From positions 19,484 to 83,483 of the forward strand of contig CAZYEV010000069.1 of NCBI GenBank assembly GCA_964646615.1: 64,000 nt of DNA, in the 5' to 3' direction. This DNA is from M3007 sp964646615. Lineage in GTDB: Bacteria > Bacteroidota > Bacteroidia > Chitinophagales > Saprospiraceae. The position numbers and the translations under genes are program-made. This document shows, in pieces, positions 44,642 through 52,237 of this stretch. Below the pieces are notes generated by a model. The model was not told the origin of the DNA. It made no database searches and worked only from the letters and a program-made list of their open reading frames with translations. Numbering within the stretch: position 1 is the stretch's first letter; each line of letters opens with the position of its first letter.

Positions 44642-44676
44642 AAGGCCCACCCAACAATTGCTGTCAGGCGGGCCTT
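44642..44676 (-). terminator. Hairpin terminator after the ECF sigma factor gene
   Basis: AAGGCCCACC (44642-44651) with GGCGGGCCTT (44667-44676): nine pairs plus one mismatch/wobble, 23 bases after the sigma factor stop. On the minus strand it runs into CTTTATACTT; moderate. Confidence 0.5.
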
Positions 44677-44698
44677 CCCTTCCTCCAAGTTGCTTAAC

Positions 44699-45280
44699 TT
44701 AGTCTATAGCGGTGGCTAATGTATCCAGCATCTCGGAGTCTTCTTCTTTCTCTTTGCTCATTCTTCCGAGATCAAAACCGTAATTAGCCAAAATCTTTTC
44801 TTTCAGCTCCTTCCGCGCAAAAAAGATGCGGCTTTTGACGGTACCCAGCGGCAGACCCAGATGGTCGGCAATCTCCTGGTACTTGTACCCTTCAAAGTGC
44901 ATCAGGAACGGAATGCGCGTGTTGTCGTCTAAGGCGGCTACCAACTCATTCAACTCTTTAAGCGTGATTTCGCTTTCAGCGGAGTTGCCCACGGCGTGAC
45001 TGCCCGAGTTCAGGTAGAACTGGTTGTCCGTCGTGTCAATAATGGTATTGGCCTTGACTTTCCGGCGGTAGTTATTAATAAAGATGTTCTTCATAATGGT
45101 GAACATCCACGCCTTAAAGTTCGTACCCGGACGGAATTTATCGCGATTGGCCAGAGCGCGATAAGCTGTTTCCTGATACAAATCTTTAGCTTCCTCCGAA
45201 TTTTTAGTCAAATTATAGGCGAACGTCTGCAGCATGCTGGTCAGGTCGCTCAAGCGGTAATTAAACTCCAGTATCGTCAT
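44699..45280 (-). CDS. ECF (sigma-70 family) RNA polymerase sigma factor
   Basis: 193 residues. Region 2 with LTSMLQTFAYNLTKNSEEAKD, LYQETAYRALANRDKF and FKAWMFTIMKNIFINNYRR; region 4 with ELNELVAALDDNTRIPFLMH and the HTH YQEIADHLGLPLGTVKSRIF. No anti-sigma gene adjoins. In Porphyromonas gingivalis an ECF factor (SigP) acts with PorX in T9SS gene control; this one lies between gldN and porX, suggestive but no proof. It has a full consensus promoter of its own. Confidence 0.9.
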   Translation of the reverse strand: MTILEFNYRLSDLTSMLQTFAYNLTKNSEEAKDLYQETAYRALANRDKFRPGTNFKAWMFTIMKNIFINNYRRKVKANTIIDTTDNQFYLNSGSHAVGNSAESEITLKELNELVAALDDNTRIPFLMHFEGYKYQEIADHLGLPLGTVKSRIFFARKELKEKILANYGFDLGRMSKEKEEDSEMLDTLATAID

Positions 45281-45308
45281 GGTACGCGCTCTTTGATTTA
45301 TGATGGCA

Positions 45309-45339
45309 CAAAGGTAGCACGTGTTTAACTTTCCTGCAA
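45309..45339 (-). promoter_or_regulatory. Promoter of the ECF sigma factor gene
   Basis: Minus-strand TACCTTTG (45316-45309) with TTG (45339-45337) 20 bases upstream; 28 bases before the ATG. Best-matching promoter in the window. Confidence 0.7.
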
Positions 45340-45485
45340 GACCAATTGAACATTTTAAATGTCAAGAATTAGCAAATTTGCATGTTATGGAACTGATTTC
45401 AACTTAAATTAATGATTATCAATTTTTTATACAATTTGGACAAAATCTACATTTTGGATTTTTTCAAAAAAAAATGAAAAGCAGA

Positions 45486-46700
45486 TCAGGGGAGCCCTGG
45501 GCGAATATTTTTGGGATAGCAAATGAAGTACTTGGTTACTGTTTGGGTATAGAGCGGCACATCCGAGCATTCGTCTATGGATGCTACGCGGCCGCTTTTA
45601 AAAAGGATGTTGATTTTTTCCGTGGAGGGGTCGTAAGCGCGGTTGCTGGAGGCACCGGTGAAGATGAGTTGCGCTCCCCAGTGGCCATATTTTTGGCGAG
45701 CAGCCTCTTGCAATCGGGCGATGTAGTCAACCTCGACGGGTACGCTTCGCCACTCCAGCCGGAACAGGCGCCGTTCGATAAGTCCCGTAGCTAAGAGGGC
45801 GAGCATAGGGTCGTCGTGGAAGCACCAGGCCTTGATAGAGGCTGCCACATCCACATCGTCTAAGCGAGCAAAGTAGCGCAGGAGCTCGTCGGGTGCTGGT
45901 GGGGCATCAGGTGCTCGGTACAAAAACCAGCGCAGCGCTTCCGATGCTTCCAGGACAGTGCCCTGAAGCGCCAGCTGCCGAGCGTGTTGCAACAAATGCA
46001 CTACCATTTGCTCAGCCGAAACGTTCGTTTTGTGCAAATACACCTGCCAGTACATCAGCCGACGCGCGATGAGGAACTTCTCAATGCTGTAAATGCCTTT
46101 TTCTTCCACTACCAGCTCGCCGTCGTGTACGGCAAGCATTTTGATAATGCGATCGTAGCCAATAACGCCTTCGGAAACGCCCGTGAAAAAACTGTCCCGG
46201 TTGAGGTAATCCATGCGGTCCATGTCGAGTTGCCCGGAGACCAGCTGGTGCAGAAAGTGCTTCGGGTGCTGATCCGTAAAAATCTGAATGGCTAAAGCCA
46301 GCCGCCCGTTGAATTGCCGGTCGAGCGCCTGCATAAACATCAGCGACAGTACCTCATGATGGACGTCCACCAGATTGTGCTCGAGTGCATGCGAATATGG
46401 ACCGTGTCCCACGTCGTGCAGCAAAATGGCAGCGCAAACGGCCTCGGCCTCCTCCTCCGTAATTTCCACGCCTTTGCTGCGCAACACTTCGATGGCTTGC
46501 TGCATTAAATGTAGAGCACCCAGTGCATGGTGAAAGCGCGTGTGCAACGCTCCCGGGTACACATAATGCGCCATACCCACCTGCCGAATGCGCCGCAACC
46601 GCTGGAAATAGGGGTGATCAATAATCTCGAGCAAAAGACCTTCGGGCACAGAAACGAAACCGTACACCGGGTCGTTGAATATCTTCCGCTTACGTTGCAT
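45486..46700 (-). CDS. HD-domain phosphohydrolase (dGTPase-like)
   Basis: 404 residues from ATG 46700; an earlier in-frame ATG (46724) falls inside the promoter -7 element and is rejected. The HD site is intact: QVGMAHYVYPGALHTRFHHA, then LLHDVGHGPYSHALEH; later Asp in LDMDRMDYLNRDSFFTG completes the metal set. Family members hydrolyse dNTPs or nucleotides. Divergent from porX with overlapping promoter region. Confidence 0.85.
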   Translation of the reverse strand: MQRKRKIFNDPVYGFVSVPEGLLLEIIDHPYFQRLRRIRQVGMAHYVYPGALHTRFHHALGALHLMQQAIEVLRSKGVEITEEEAEAVCAAILLHDVGHGPYSHALEHNLVDVHHEVLSLMFMQALDRQFNGRLALAIQIFTDQHPKHFLHQLVSGQLDMDRMDYLNRDSFFTGVSEGVIGYDRIIKMLAVHDGELVVEEKGIYSIEKFLIARRLMYWQVYLHKTNVSAEQMVVHLLQHARQLALQGTVLEASEALRWFLYRAPDAPPAPDELLRYFARLDDVDVAASIKAWCFHDDPMLALLATGLIERRLFRLEWRSVPVEVDYIARLQEAARQKYGHWGAQLIFTGASSNRAYDPSTEKINILFKSGRVASIDECSDVPLYTQTVTKYFICYPKNIRPGLP

Positions 46701-46721
46701 AACGCGATGCCTTACCTCTGG

Positions 46722-46729
46722 CAAAGATA
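46722..46729 (-). promoter_or_regulatory. -7 element of the HD phosphohydrolase promoter (divergent from porX)
   Basis: Minus-strand TATCTTTG, exact consensus, 21 bases before the ATG. On the plus strand TACCTTCG (46745-46752, one mismatch) is the likely -7 of porX, 29 bases before its ATG. Confidence 0.55.
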
Positions 46730-46781
46730 ACCGCGCAATAGCGCTACCTTCGCACGCTTACTACAAGATACCACTTCATCT

Positions 46782-48341
46782 ATGGAAAAAGTCAAAATTC
46801 TCTGGGCCGACGACGAGATTGATATGCTCAAACCGCACCTGATGTTCTTGCAGAGCAAAGGGTACGAAGTGGAAACGGCTACCAATGGCCACGACGCCGT
46901 GGAAATTTATTTAGAGAAAGGCAACGAAATAGACGTTGTCTTCTTAGACGAGTCTATGCCCGGCCTGACGGGGCTGGAGACCTTGCCTAAAATCAAGGAA
47001 ATCAACCCGCACGTGCCGGTGGTCATGATCACCAAAAACGAAGCCGAGCACGTCATGGAAGAGGCTATCGGCTCGCAAATCGCCGATTATCTCATAAAGC
47101 CCGTCAATCCGAACCAGATATTGCTGACCCTCAAAAAGATATTGGACAACAAGCGCTTAGTGCGCGAAAAAACCGCTTTGGACTACCAGCAAGACTACCG
47201 CCAGATGTTCATGCAAATCGTCGGTGGCCTGAATCATGAGGAATGGGTCGAAGTATATCGGCGCATCATCAACTGGGAGTTACGCTTAGATGCCAACCAG
47301 ACGGAGGTGGGCGACATCCTGGCCCAACAAAAGCAACAGGCCAATGTCGAGTTCAGCAAATACGTGGTCAAAAACTACTTTGATTGGGTGGATAAGAACA
47401 AAGAGGTTGGCCCGGTCATGTCGCATTCCATGATGCGCAAACACATCTTCCCTCACGTCGGCAAGGGCGTGCCTACCATCGTGGTATTGCTCGACAATCT
47501 GCGCTACGACCAGTGGAAGGTCATCGAACCCTTCCTCAATGAGCTGTTCCGCACCGAACACGAAGGCTACTTTTACAGCATTCTGCCCACCGCCACCCAG
47601 TACAGCCGCAACGCCATTTTCGCCGGTATGATGCCCGCCGACATCGAGGCAGCCTTCCCAGACAAATGGAAAAACGATACCGACGAGGGTGGCAAAAACC
47701 TTTTTGAAGACTTCTTCCTGGGCAAGCAGGTCGAGCGCGTCTTTCGCAAAGGCATCAAATGGGAATACGTCAAGATCACCAACGTGGGCCAGGGCAAAGA
47801 CCTCATAGACAACATGCTCAACTACCTGAACAACGACCTGACGGTCATTGTCTACAACTTCATTGACATGCTCTCGCACGCCCGCACCGAGATGGAAGTG
47901 CTCAAAGAACTGGCCGGCGACGAACGCGCCTACCGCTCCCTGACGCGCTCATGGTTTCTTCACAGCCCGCTCTGGACGGCCCTCCAGCGCTTAGAAGGCC
48001 GCGATGTGCAGCTGTTCGTAACCACCGATCACGGCACCATCCGAGTCCAATCGCCCTCGCGCGTCGTGGGCGACCGCGAGACCACCACCAACCTGCGCTA
48101 CAAAGTGGGCCGCAACCTGCAGTATGAAGCCAAAGACGTGCTGGCCGTAAAAGACCCGAAACAAGCGGGCCTCCCACGACCCAATCTCAGCAGCACCTTT
48201 ATTTTTGCTAAAGAGGACTACTTCTTCCTCTACCCGAACAACTACAACCATTTTTTCAATTATTACAAAAATACCTTCCAGCACGGCGGCATCAGTCTGG
48301 AAGAAATGATTTGCCCTATCGTGCGTATGCGCAGCAAGTAA
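46782..48341 (+). CDS. porX: PorX: response regulator fused to a PglZ/alkaline-phosphatase-like domain
   Basis: 519 residues. Receiver domain (1-125): acid pair in ILWADDEIDML, phospho-acceptor Asp in VVFLDESMPG, signalling Thr in VVMITKNEA and Lys in YLIKPVNP. After a helical linker comes the PglZ domain (from ~215): VVLLDNLRYDQWK, the nucleophile-bearing PTATQYSRNAIFAG, FIDMLSHAR and TTDHGTIR metal ligands. PorX is the T9SS-specific regulator with phosphodiesterase activity. PorY, the kinase, is not in the window. Confidence 0.93.
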   Translation: MEKVKILWADDEIDMLKPHLMFLQSKGYEVETATNGHDAVEIYLEKGNEIDVVFLDESMPGLTGLETLPKIKEINPHVPVVMITKNEAEHVMEEAIGSQIADYLIKPVNPNQILLTLKKILDNKRLVREKTALDYQQDYRQMFMQIVGGLNHEEWVEVYRRIINWELRLDANQTEVGDILAQQKQQANVEFSKYVVKNYFDWVDKNKEVGPVMSHSMMRKHIFPHVGKGVPTIVVLLDNLRYDQWKVIEPFLNELFRTEHEGYFYSILPTATQYSRNAIFAGMMPADIEAAFPDKWKNDTDEGGKNLFEDFFLGKQVERVFRKGIKWEYVKITNVGQGKDLIDNMLNYLNNDLTVIVYNFIDMLSHARTEMEVLKELAGDERAYRSLTRSWFLHSPLWTALQRLEGRDVQLFVTTDHGTIRVQSPSRVVGDRETTTNLRYKVGRNLQYEAKDVLAVKDPKQAGLPRPNLSSTFIFAKEDYFFLYPNNYNHFFNYYKNTFQHGGISLEEMICPIVRMRSK

Positions 48342-48359
48342 TCCGGAGCTCTTACTGGC

Positions 48360-49274
48360 ATGGAACGGTTGTCTTTCTGGCTCACGCGAGTGGCCGTCGA
48401 ACTCTTCCGCTGGATGCCTTTCTGGCTGCTGTATCGCCTGTCCGACCTGCTGGCCTTCCTATTACAGCGCGTCGTAGGCTATCGCCGTCGGGTCGTGTGG
48501 GAAAATCTGCAGCGCGCTTTTCCCGATAAAACGCCCGACCAGCTGGCACCCATCGTGCGCGAGGCTTACCGCAACCTGACGGACATCATGCTCGAAACGC
48601 TGAAGTCATACACCCTGCCCGTCGCTGAAATCCAGCGTCGGAGCCGGCCCATCAATCCGGAAGTGGTCAACCGCCATTTGGATGCGGGCAAAAGCGTCAT
48701 CCTTTGTGGCGGCCATTATGCCAACTGGGAATACACCGGCGTGAGCATGCCGCCGCTCTTCCATGGCAACACCATCACCGTCTATAAACCCATCACCAAT
48801 CGCTATACCGATGCCTTTGTCAACCACTCACGCGGGCGCGTGGGCATGATCATGGTCAGCATGGACGAAACCTTCTCCGCCATGCGTCAGCGCAAAGCAC
48901 AAAACACGCCCGCCGTATTCATCCTGCTGGCCGATCAATCGCCCTCCAACCGAAAGGGGGCCCATTGGGTGCAATTCCTCGGCCAGGACACCGCCTCCCT
49001 GCCCGGCGTGGATGTGCTGGCCCGCCGAATGCACTTTCCGGTCGTCTTCTTCTACGTCGAACGCAAACGCCGCGGATTTTATGAAGTGCACTTCGCCGAC
49101 CTCAACGATGCACCTGAGCAGGCCAATGAAACCGAAATCACGCAGGCTTTCGCCCAAAAATTGGAAAGTATCATTCGCCAAAAGCCCGAAGACTGGCTCT
49201 GGACACACCGACGCTGGAAGATGAAACGCATAGAGGCGGCTGCGCCCAACGTCGTTCAGCCAACTTCGCCGTAA
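48360..49274 (+). CDS. LpxL/HtrB-like lysophospholipid (lipid A) acyltransferase
   Basis: 304 residues. N-terminal hydrophobic anchor (WMPFWLLYRLSDLLAFLLQ), then the acyltransferase motif with catalytic H in ILCGGHYANWEY (HxxxxE variant HYANWE), and LADQSPSNRKGAHWVQFLGQ and the C-terminal QKPEDWLWTHRRWK, all standard for the family. Acylates lipid A precursors at the inner membrane. It starts 18 bases after porX; T9SS cargo is often linked to A-LPS, so co-expression makes sense but is an inference. Confidence 0.88.
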   Translation: MERLSFWLTRVAVELFRWMPFWLLYRLSDLLAFLLQRVVGYRRRVVWENLQRAFPDKTPDQLAPIVREAYRNLTDIMLETLKSYTLPVAEIQRRSRPINPEVVNRHLDAGKSVILCGGHYANWEYTGVSMPPLFHGNTITVYKPITNRYTDAFVNHSRGRVGMIMVSMDETFSAMRQRKAQNTPAVFILLADQSPSNRKGAHWVQFLGQDTASLPGVDVLARRMHFPVVFFYVERKRRGFYEVHFADLNDAPEQANETEITQAFAQKLESIIRQKPEDWLWTHRRWKMKRIEAAAPNVVQPTSP

Positions 49275-49288
49275 TGGCCGGGGCGTAT

Positions 49289-49296
49289 TACATTTG
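49289..49296 (+). promoter_or_regulatory. Candidate -7 element before the subtilase gene
   Basis: TACATTTG, exact consensus, 72 bases before the ATG at 49369; no TTG at the usual distance. Confidence 0.35.
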
Positions 49297-49368
49297 CTAC
49301 GCTCCGTCAAGCATGTCTGATCCGCTCCGTCCGTTTTTTCATTGTTCATCTTTCATATTTCACTTCCC

Positions 49369-51408
49369 ATGTATAAAGTCCGATTCGGAGGTAAAAAGGG
49401 CAAAAAAGGCCAGGTTCTTCAGCTCGAAGAAAGCCCTGATCTGCTCGTAGTGCGCACCAAAGGCAATCGCCAACTGGAGGAGGCTGCTCTGAAGCGCGAA
49501 AGCCGCGAGGTGCTCGGCCAGACTCAGGAAGTTGCCGCCTTCCCAGAGGCCGGCGTCAGCGTGCGCCGCGTGAGCGCCGCCGACGATGACCCCACGGCGA
49601 AACGCGACGAAGCCCGCGCCGCCCTTAAGCAAGATGAGAACATCCGCTTTGCTGGGCGCGTCTTCCAGGACGTCGAAAGCGGCAACGTGGTGCTGTACAC
49701 CGAGAATTTCTTCGTCAAATTTTACGACAACGTACCGCCCGAAACCTGTCAGGCCATTTTAGACAAATATCAGCTAACCGTTAAAAGCCAGCTACCTTTT
49801 GCCCCCAACGCTTATTTCGTACAGGCGCCGGAAGGTACGGGTACAAAAGTGTTTGAAATCGCTGAACAGCTTCTTGCTGAAAAAGAAGTGGAATACTGTC
49901 ACCCGGAACTGGTGCAGGAGCGCCGCTTTAAAGGAGCACATCCGCTGCAGTGGCATCTCGTGCAGACGAGCGTTAACGGCAATCTGATTAACCAACACGT
50001 CAACATCGAGGGCGCCTGGCGACACACGCGCGGCCGGGGCATCACCATCGCTATCGTTGACGACGGGCTGGACACCTCACACCCCGAATTTGCGGGCCGC
50101 ATCGTACACCCCTACGATGCCACGCTCAACAGCAGCGACCCTTCGCCCAAGCTGCCCGACGACAACCACGGCACCGCCTGCGCTGGCGTAGCCTGCGCCT
50201 CCGGTCTGCCCAATGGCGCCAGCGGCTCGGCTCCTGAGGCCAACATCATGCCCATACGCCTGCGCAGCGGCTTAGGCAGTATGGCCGAAGCCAACGCCTT
50301 CGTTTGGGCCGCCGACCACGGCGCTGACGTCATCTCCTGTTCCTGGGGACCTGCCGACGGCGACTGGTGGAACCCTATGGACCCACTCCACAATCGCGTA
50401 ACGCCCCTGCCCGACAGTACGCGCTTGGCCATGGAGTACGCCCTGACCAAAGGCCGCAACGGCAAAGGCTGCGTTATCCTCTTCGCCGCCGGCAACGGAA
50501 ACGAGTCGGCCGATAACGACGGCTATGTCAGCTTCCCGCCCGTCATCACCGTAGGCGCGTGCAACGACACGGGCAAGCGCGCCGTCTATAGCGACTTCGG
50601 CAAATGCCTGTGGGTCTGCTTCCCCAGCGCCGACTACGGCTGGCGTCCTTTCCAGCACCCCGCCCCGCTCACCGAAGGTCTGCGCACCACCGACCGGCAA
50701 GGCCCCGCGGGCTATACTCCCGACGGCTACGTGAACTCTTTCGGTGGCACCTCCGCTGCCTGCCCGGGCATGGCCGGCGTTGTGGCCCTCATGCTGGCCG
50801 TCAACCCGCAGCTGACACCCTCGGAGGTGAAAGACATCATCCGCCGCTCCTGCACCCGCATTGACGAAGCCGGCGGCGAATACGACGCCAAAGGCCACAG
50901 CATCTACTACGGCTACGGCCGCATCAACGCCGGTTTAGCCGTCGAAAATGCCCGAAAAGCGGCAGCCATCACCCATCCGGTTACGGGCGTCCGCATTGAG
51001 GGCGCTGCTCGCTTCCACACGGGCGGCGAAGTGCCGTTTCTCTCTGGCGTTTTGGTAGGCGGCACGTTCACACCACCACGCCGCCTGCTGGGTCTGCGCC
51101 TGCAACTCCGCGGCGCGCCCGCCGGCTCGCGACTCCGTTACCGCGTCAATGGCTCTTCCGTCGGCATCCGCGAAAACACCCGCGAAGGTGAGTACGTCGG
51201 CGAAACCTCCGTCAGCCGCCGCCTGCTGGGCGTAGCCCTATGGCTGGAGGGCCCGGCCGCCCAGCAGTATGATCTCCATTACGCCGTGCGACTGCAGGGC
51301 CGAAAGACCCCCGTTCAGGCCAAAAACGGCGCCTGGGCCGGCACCGATACCCCTACCGGCCGTTCCGTAGAAGCCCTCCAGGTGTGGCTGACGCCCAAAA
51401 AGGCATAG
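49369..51408 (+). CDS. S8-family (subtilisin/kexin-like) serine protease with ChW-like C-terminal repeats
   Basis: 679 residues from ATG 49369. No signal peptide is seen: the protein opens MYKVRFGGKKGKKG. An N-terminal prodomain-like part (~1-200) is followed by the catalytic domain with D231 (IVDDGLD), H267 (DDNHGTACAGV) and S462 (FGGTSAACPGMAG), and the oxyanion Asn in AAGNGNE. The last ~120 residues contain two repeats with LRYRVNG / YDLHYAVRLQG and GRSVEALQVWL, resembling the ChW (clostridial hydrophobic Trp) pattern. No T9SS domain. Export route and role unknown; it may be intracellular. Confidence 0.8.
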   Translation: MYKVRFGGKKGKKGQVLQLEESPDLLVVRTKGNRQLEEAALKRESREVLGQTQEVAAFPEAGVSVRRVSAADDDPTAKRDEARAALKQDENIRFAGRVFQDVESGNVVLYTENFFVKFYDNVPPETCQAILDKYQLTVKSQLPFAPNAYFVQAPEGTGTKVFEIAEQLLAEKEVEYCHPELVQERRFKGAHPLQWHLVQTSVNGNLINQHVNIEGAWRHTRGRGITIAIVDDGLDTSHPEFAGRIVHPYDATLNSSDPSPKLPDDNHGTACAGVACASGLPNGASGSAPEANIMPIRLRSGLGSMAEANAFVWAADHGADVISCSWGPADGDWWNPMDPLHNRVTPLPDSTRLAMEYALTKGRNGKGCVILFAAGNGNESADNDGYVSFPPVITVGACNDTGKRAVYSDFGKCLWVCFPSADYGWRPFQHPAPLTEGLRTTDRQGPAGYTPDGYVNSFGGTSAACPGMAGVVALMLAVNPQLTPSEVKDIIRRSCTRIDEAGGEYDAKGHSIYYGYGRINAGLAVENARKAAAITHPVTGVRIEGAARFHTGGEVPFLSGVLVGGTFTPPRRLLGLRLQLRGAPAGSRLRYRVNGSSVGIRENTREGEYVGETSVSRRLLGVALWLEGPAAQQYDLHYAVRLQGRKTPVQAKNGAWAGTDTPTGRSVEALQVWLTPKKA

Positions 51409-51606
51409 GAACGCTGGACTACCCGGCCTCGCCACGAAGACACAAAGATTTTGTTTTTGCTACTAAGGCGTTAAGGATCAGGGAGTTTCTTTCACACGCC
51501 GCCGCCTTGACCCAATCTTATTCCTGTGGATGAAACTACTGCAGGCAGAGCAGCTGTTATTTGGGCAAACGAACGCAAACACATACGTTCTATACAAACC
51601 GTTGCT

Positions 51607-51798
51607 ATGAAAACGTCTCCATTTGACCGCCTGCCCTTCTTCGTAAACCTCGAAAACCTGGGCGAAGACGATGAAATCCGCATTGACTACGACGAAAACG
51701 GCAACCCGGTACGTATCCGAAAGGTGCGAAAGGATGATCACACCTGGGTCGGCTGGCTCATAGGCATCCTGATTGGATTAGCCCTTTTATTGGGGTAG
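51607..51798 (+). CDS. Small single-span membrane protein of unknown function
   Basis: 63 residues from ATG 51607 (an in-frame ATG 27 codons upstream gives sequence without character). A charged N-terminal ~45 residues (IRIDYDENGNPVRIRKVRKD) is followed by one C-terminal membrane helix WVGWLIGILIGLALLLG. Codon use is like the neighbours. No family recognised. The 200-base gap before it holds the GCCACGAAG repeat motif. Confidence 0.5.
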   Translation: MKTSPFDRLPFFVNLENLGEDDEIRIDYDENGNPVRIRKVRKDDHTWVGWLIGILIGLALLLG

Positions 51799-51888
51799 GG
51801 CCTCTACCGATGAACGCTAAGGACGCTGAACGGCCTGGAATGGTTTCTCAAGGCTCTGATTTCAAGTGATTTATTCTCTACCGGAGTC

Positions 51889-51916
51889 TTCTAATTCAAG
51901 ATGTGAATTATTAGAA
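51889..51916. repeat. AT-rich inverted repeat in the 440-base gap 51799-52237
   Basis: TTCTAATTCA (51889-51898) faces TGAATTATTAGAA (51904-51916): ten pairs with a three-base bulge. The rest of this gap is AT-rich and shows no gene; the remaining structure is the terminator-like hairpin at 52181. Confidence 0.35.
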
Positions 51917-52180
51917 GAAAATCCTGCTCAAGGCTGGCTTTTGCTTAGAGGTAGTGAAAGAAATTAACTGATGGCCAGTCGAAATCATTTTTTAACTCAA
52001 TGATAATCAAATACATATTCAAAAATCTTCAGTTAAAGTCCGCCGCTACCAAAGATTTTCTAATGGAAGTTGTGTGTCTTTTCAGTGCCCTGTGAAAGTG
52101 TGGGCTGTCGCCGTTTGAGGTGAGCAGGTATCCTTAGAACGAGCAGCATCTCAATCCTCAACCACCATTTTTCTAAACAC

Positions 52181-52214
52181 ATCGGGCGATGGCCTCATGC
52201 AGCCACCGCCCGAT
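52181..52214 (-). terminator. Hairpin after the choice-of-anchor I gene
   Basis: ATCGGGCGATGGC (52181-52193) pairs with GCCACCGCCCGAT (52202-52214), 12 of 13 positions, loop 8; 24 bases after the stop of the large gene. No T-run on the minus strand. Confidence 0.55.
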
Positions 52215-52237
52215 ATAAGAGACGGGAAAACAAAGGC

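Noticed and set aside
45361..45485. AT-rich gap between the sigma factor and HD genes as a small RNA gene
   Set aside because: Only near-matches to the promoter consensus on the plus strand and no convincing hairpin-T terminator; more likely 3' flank of the HD gene and upstream promoter region of the sigma gene.
51526..51606. 27-codon N-terminal extension of the small membrane protein
   Set aside because: The extension shows no conserved character, and the ATG at 51607 starts the charged domain that precedes the membrane helix.
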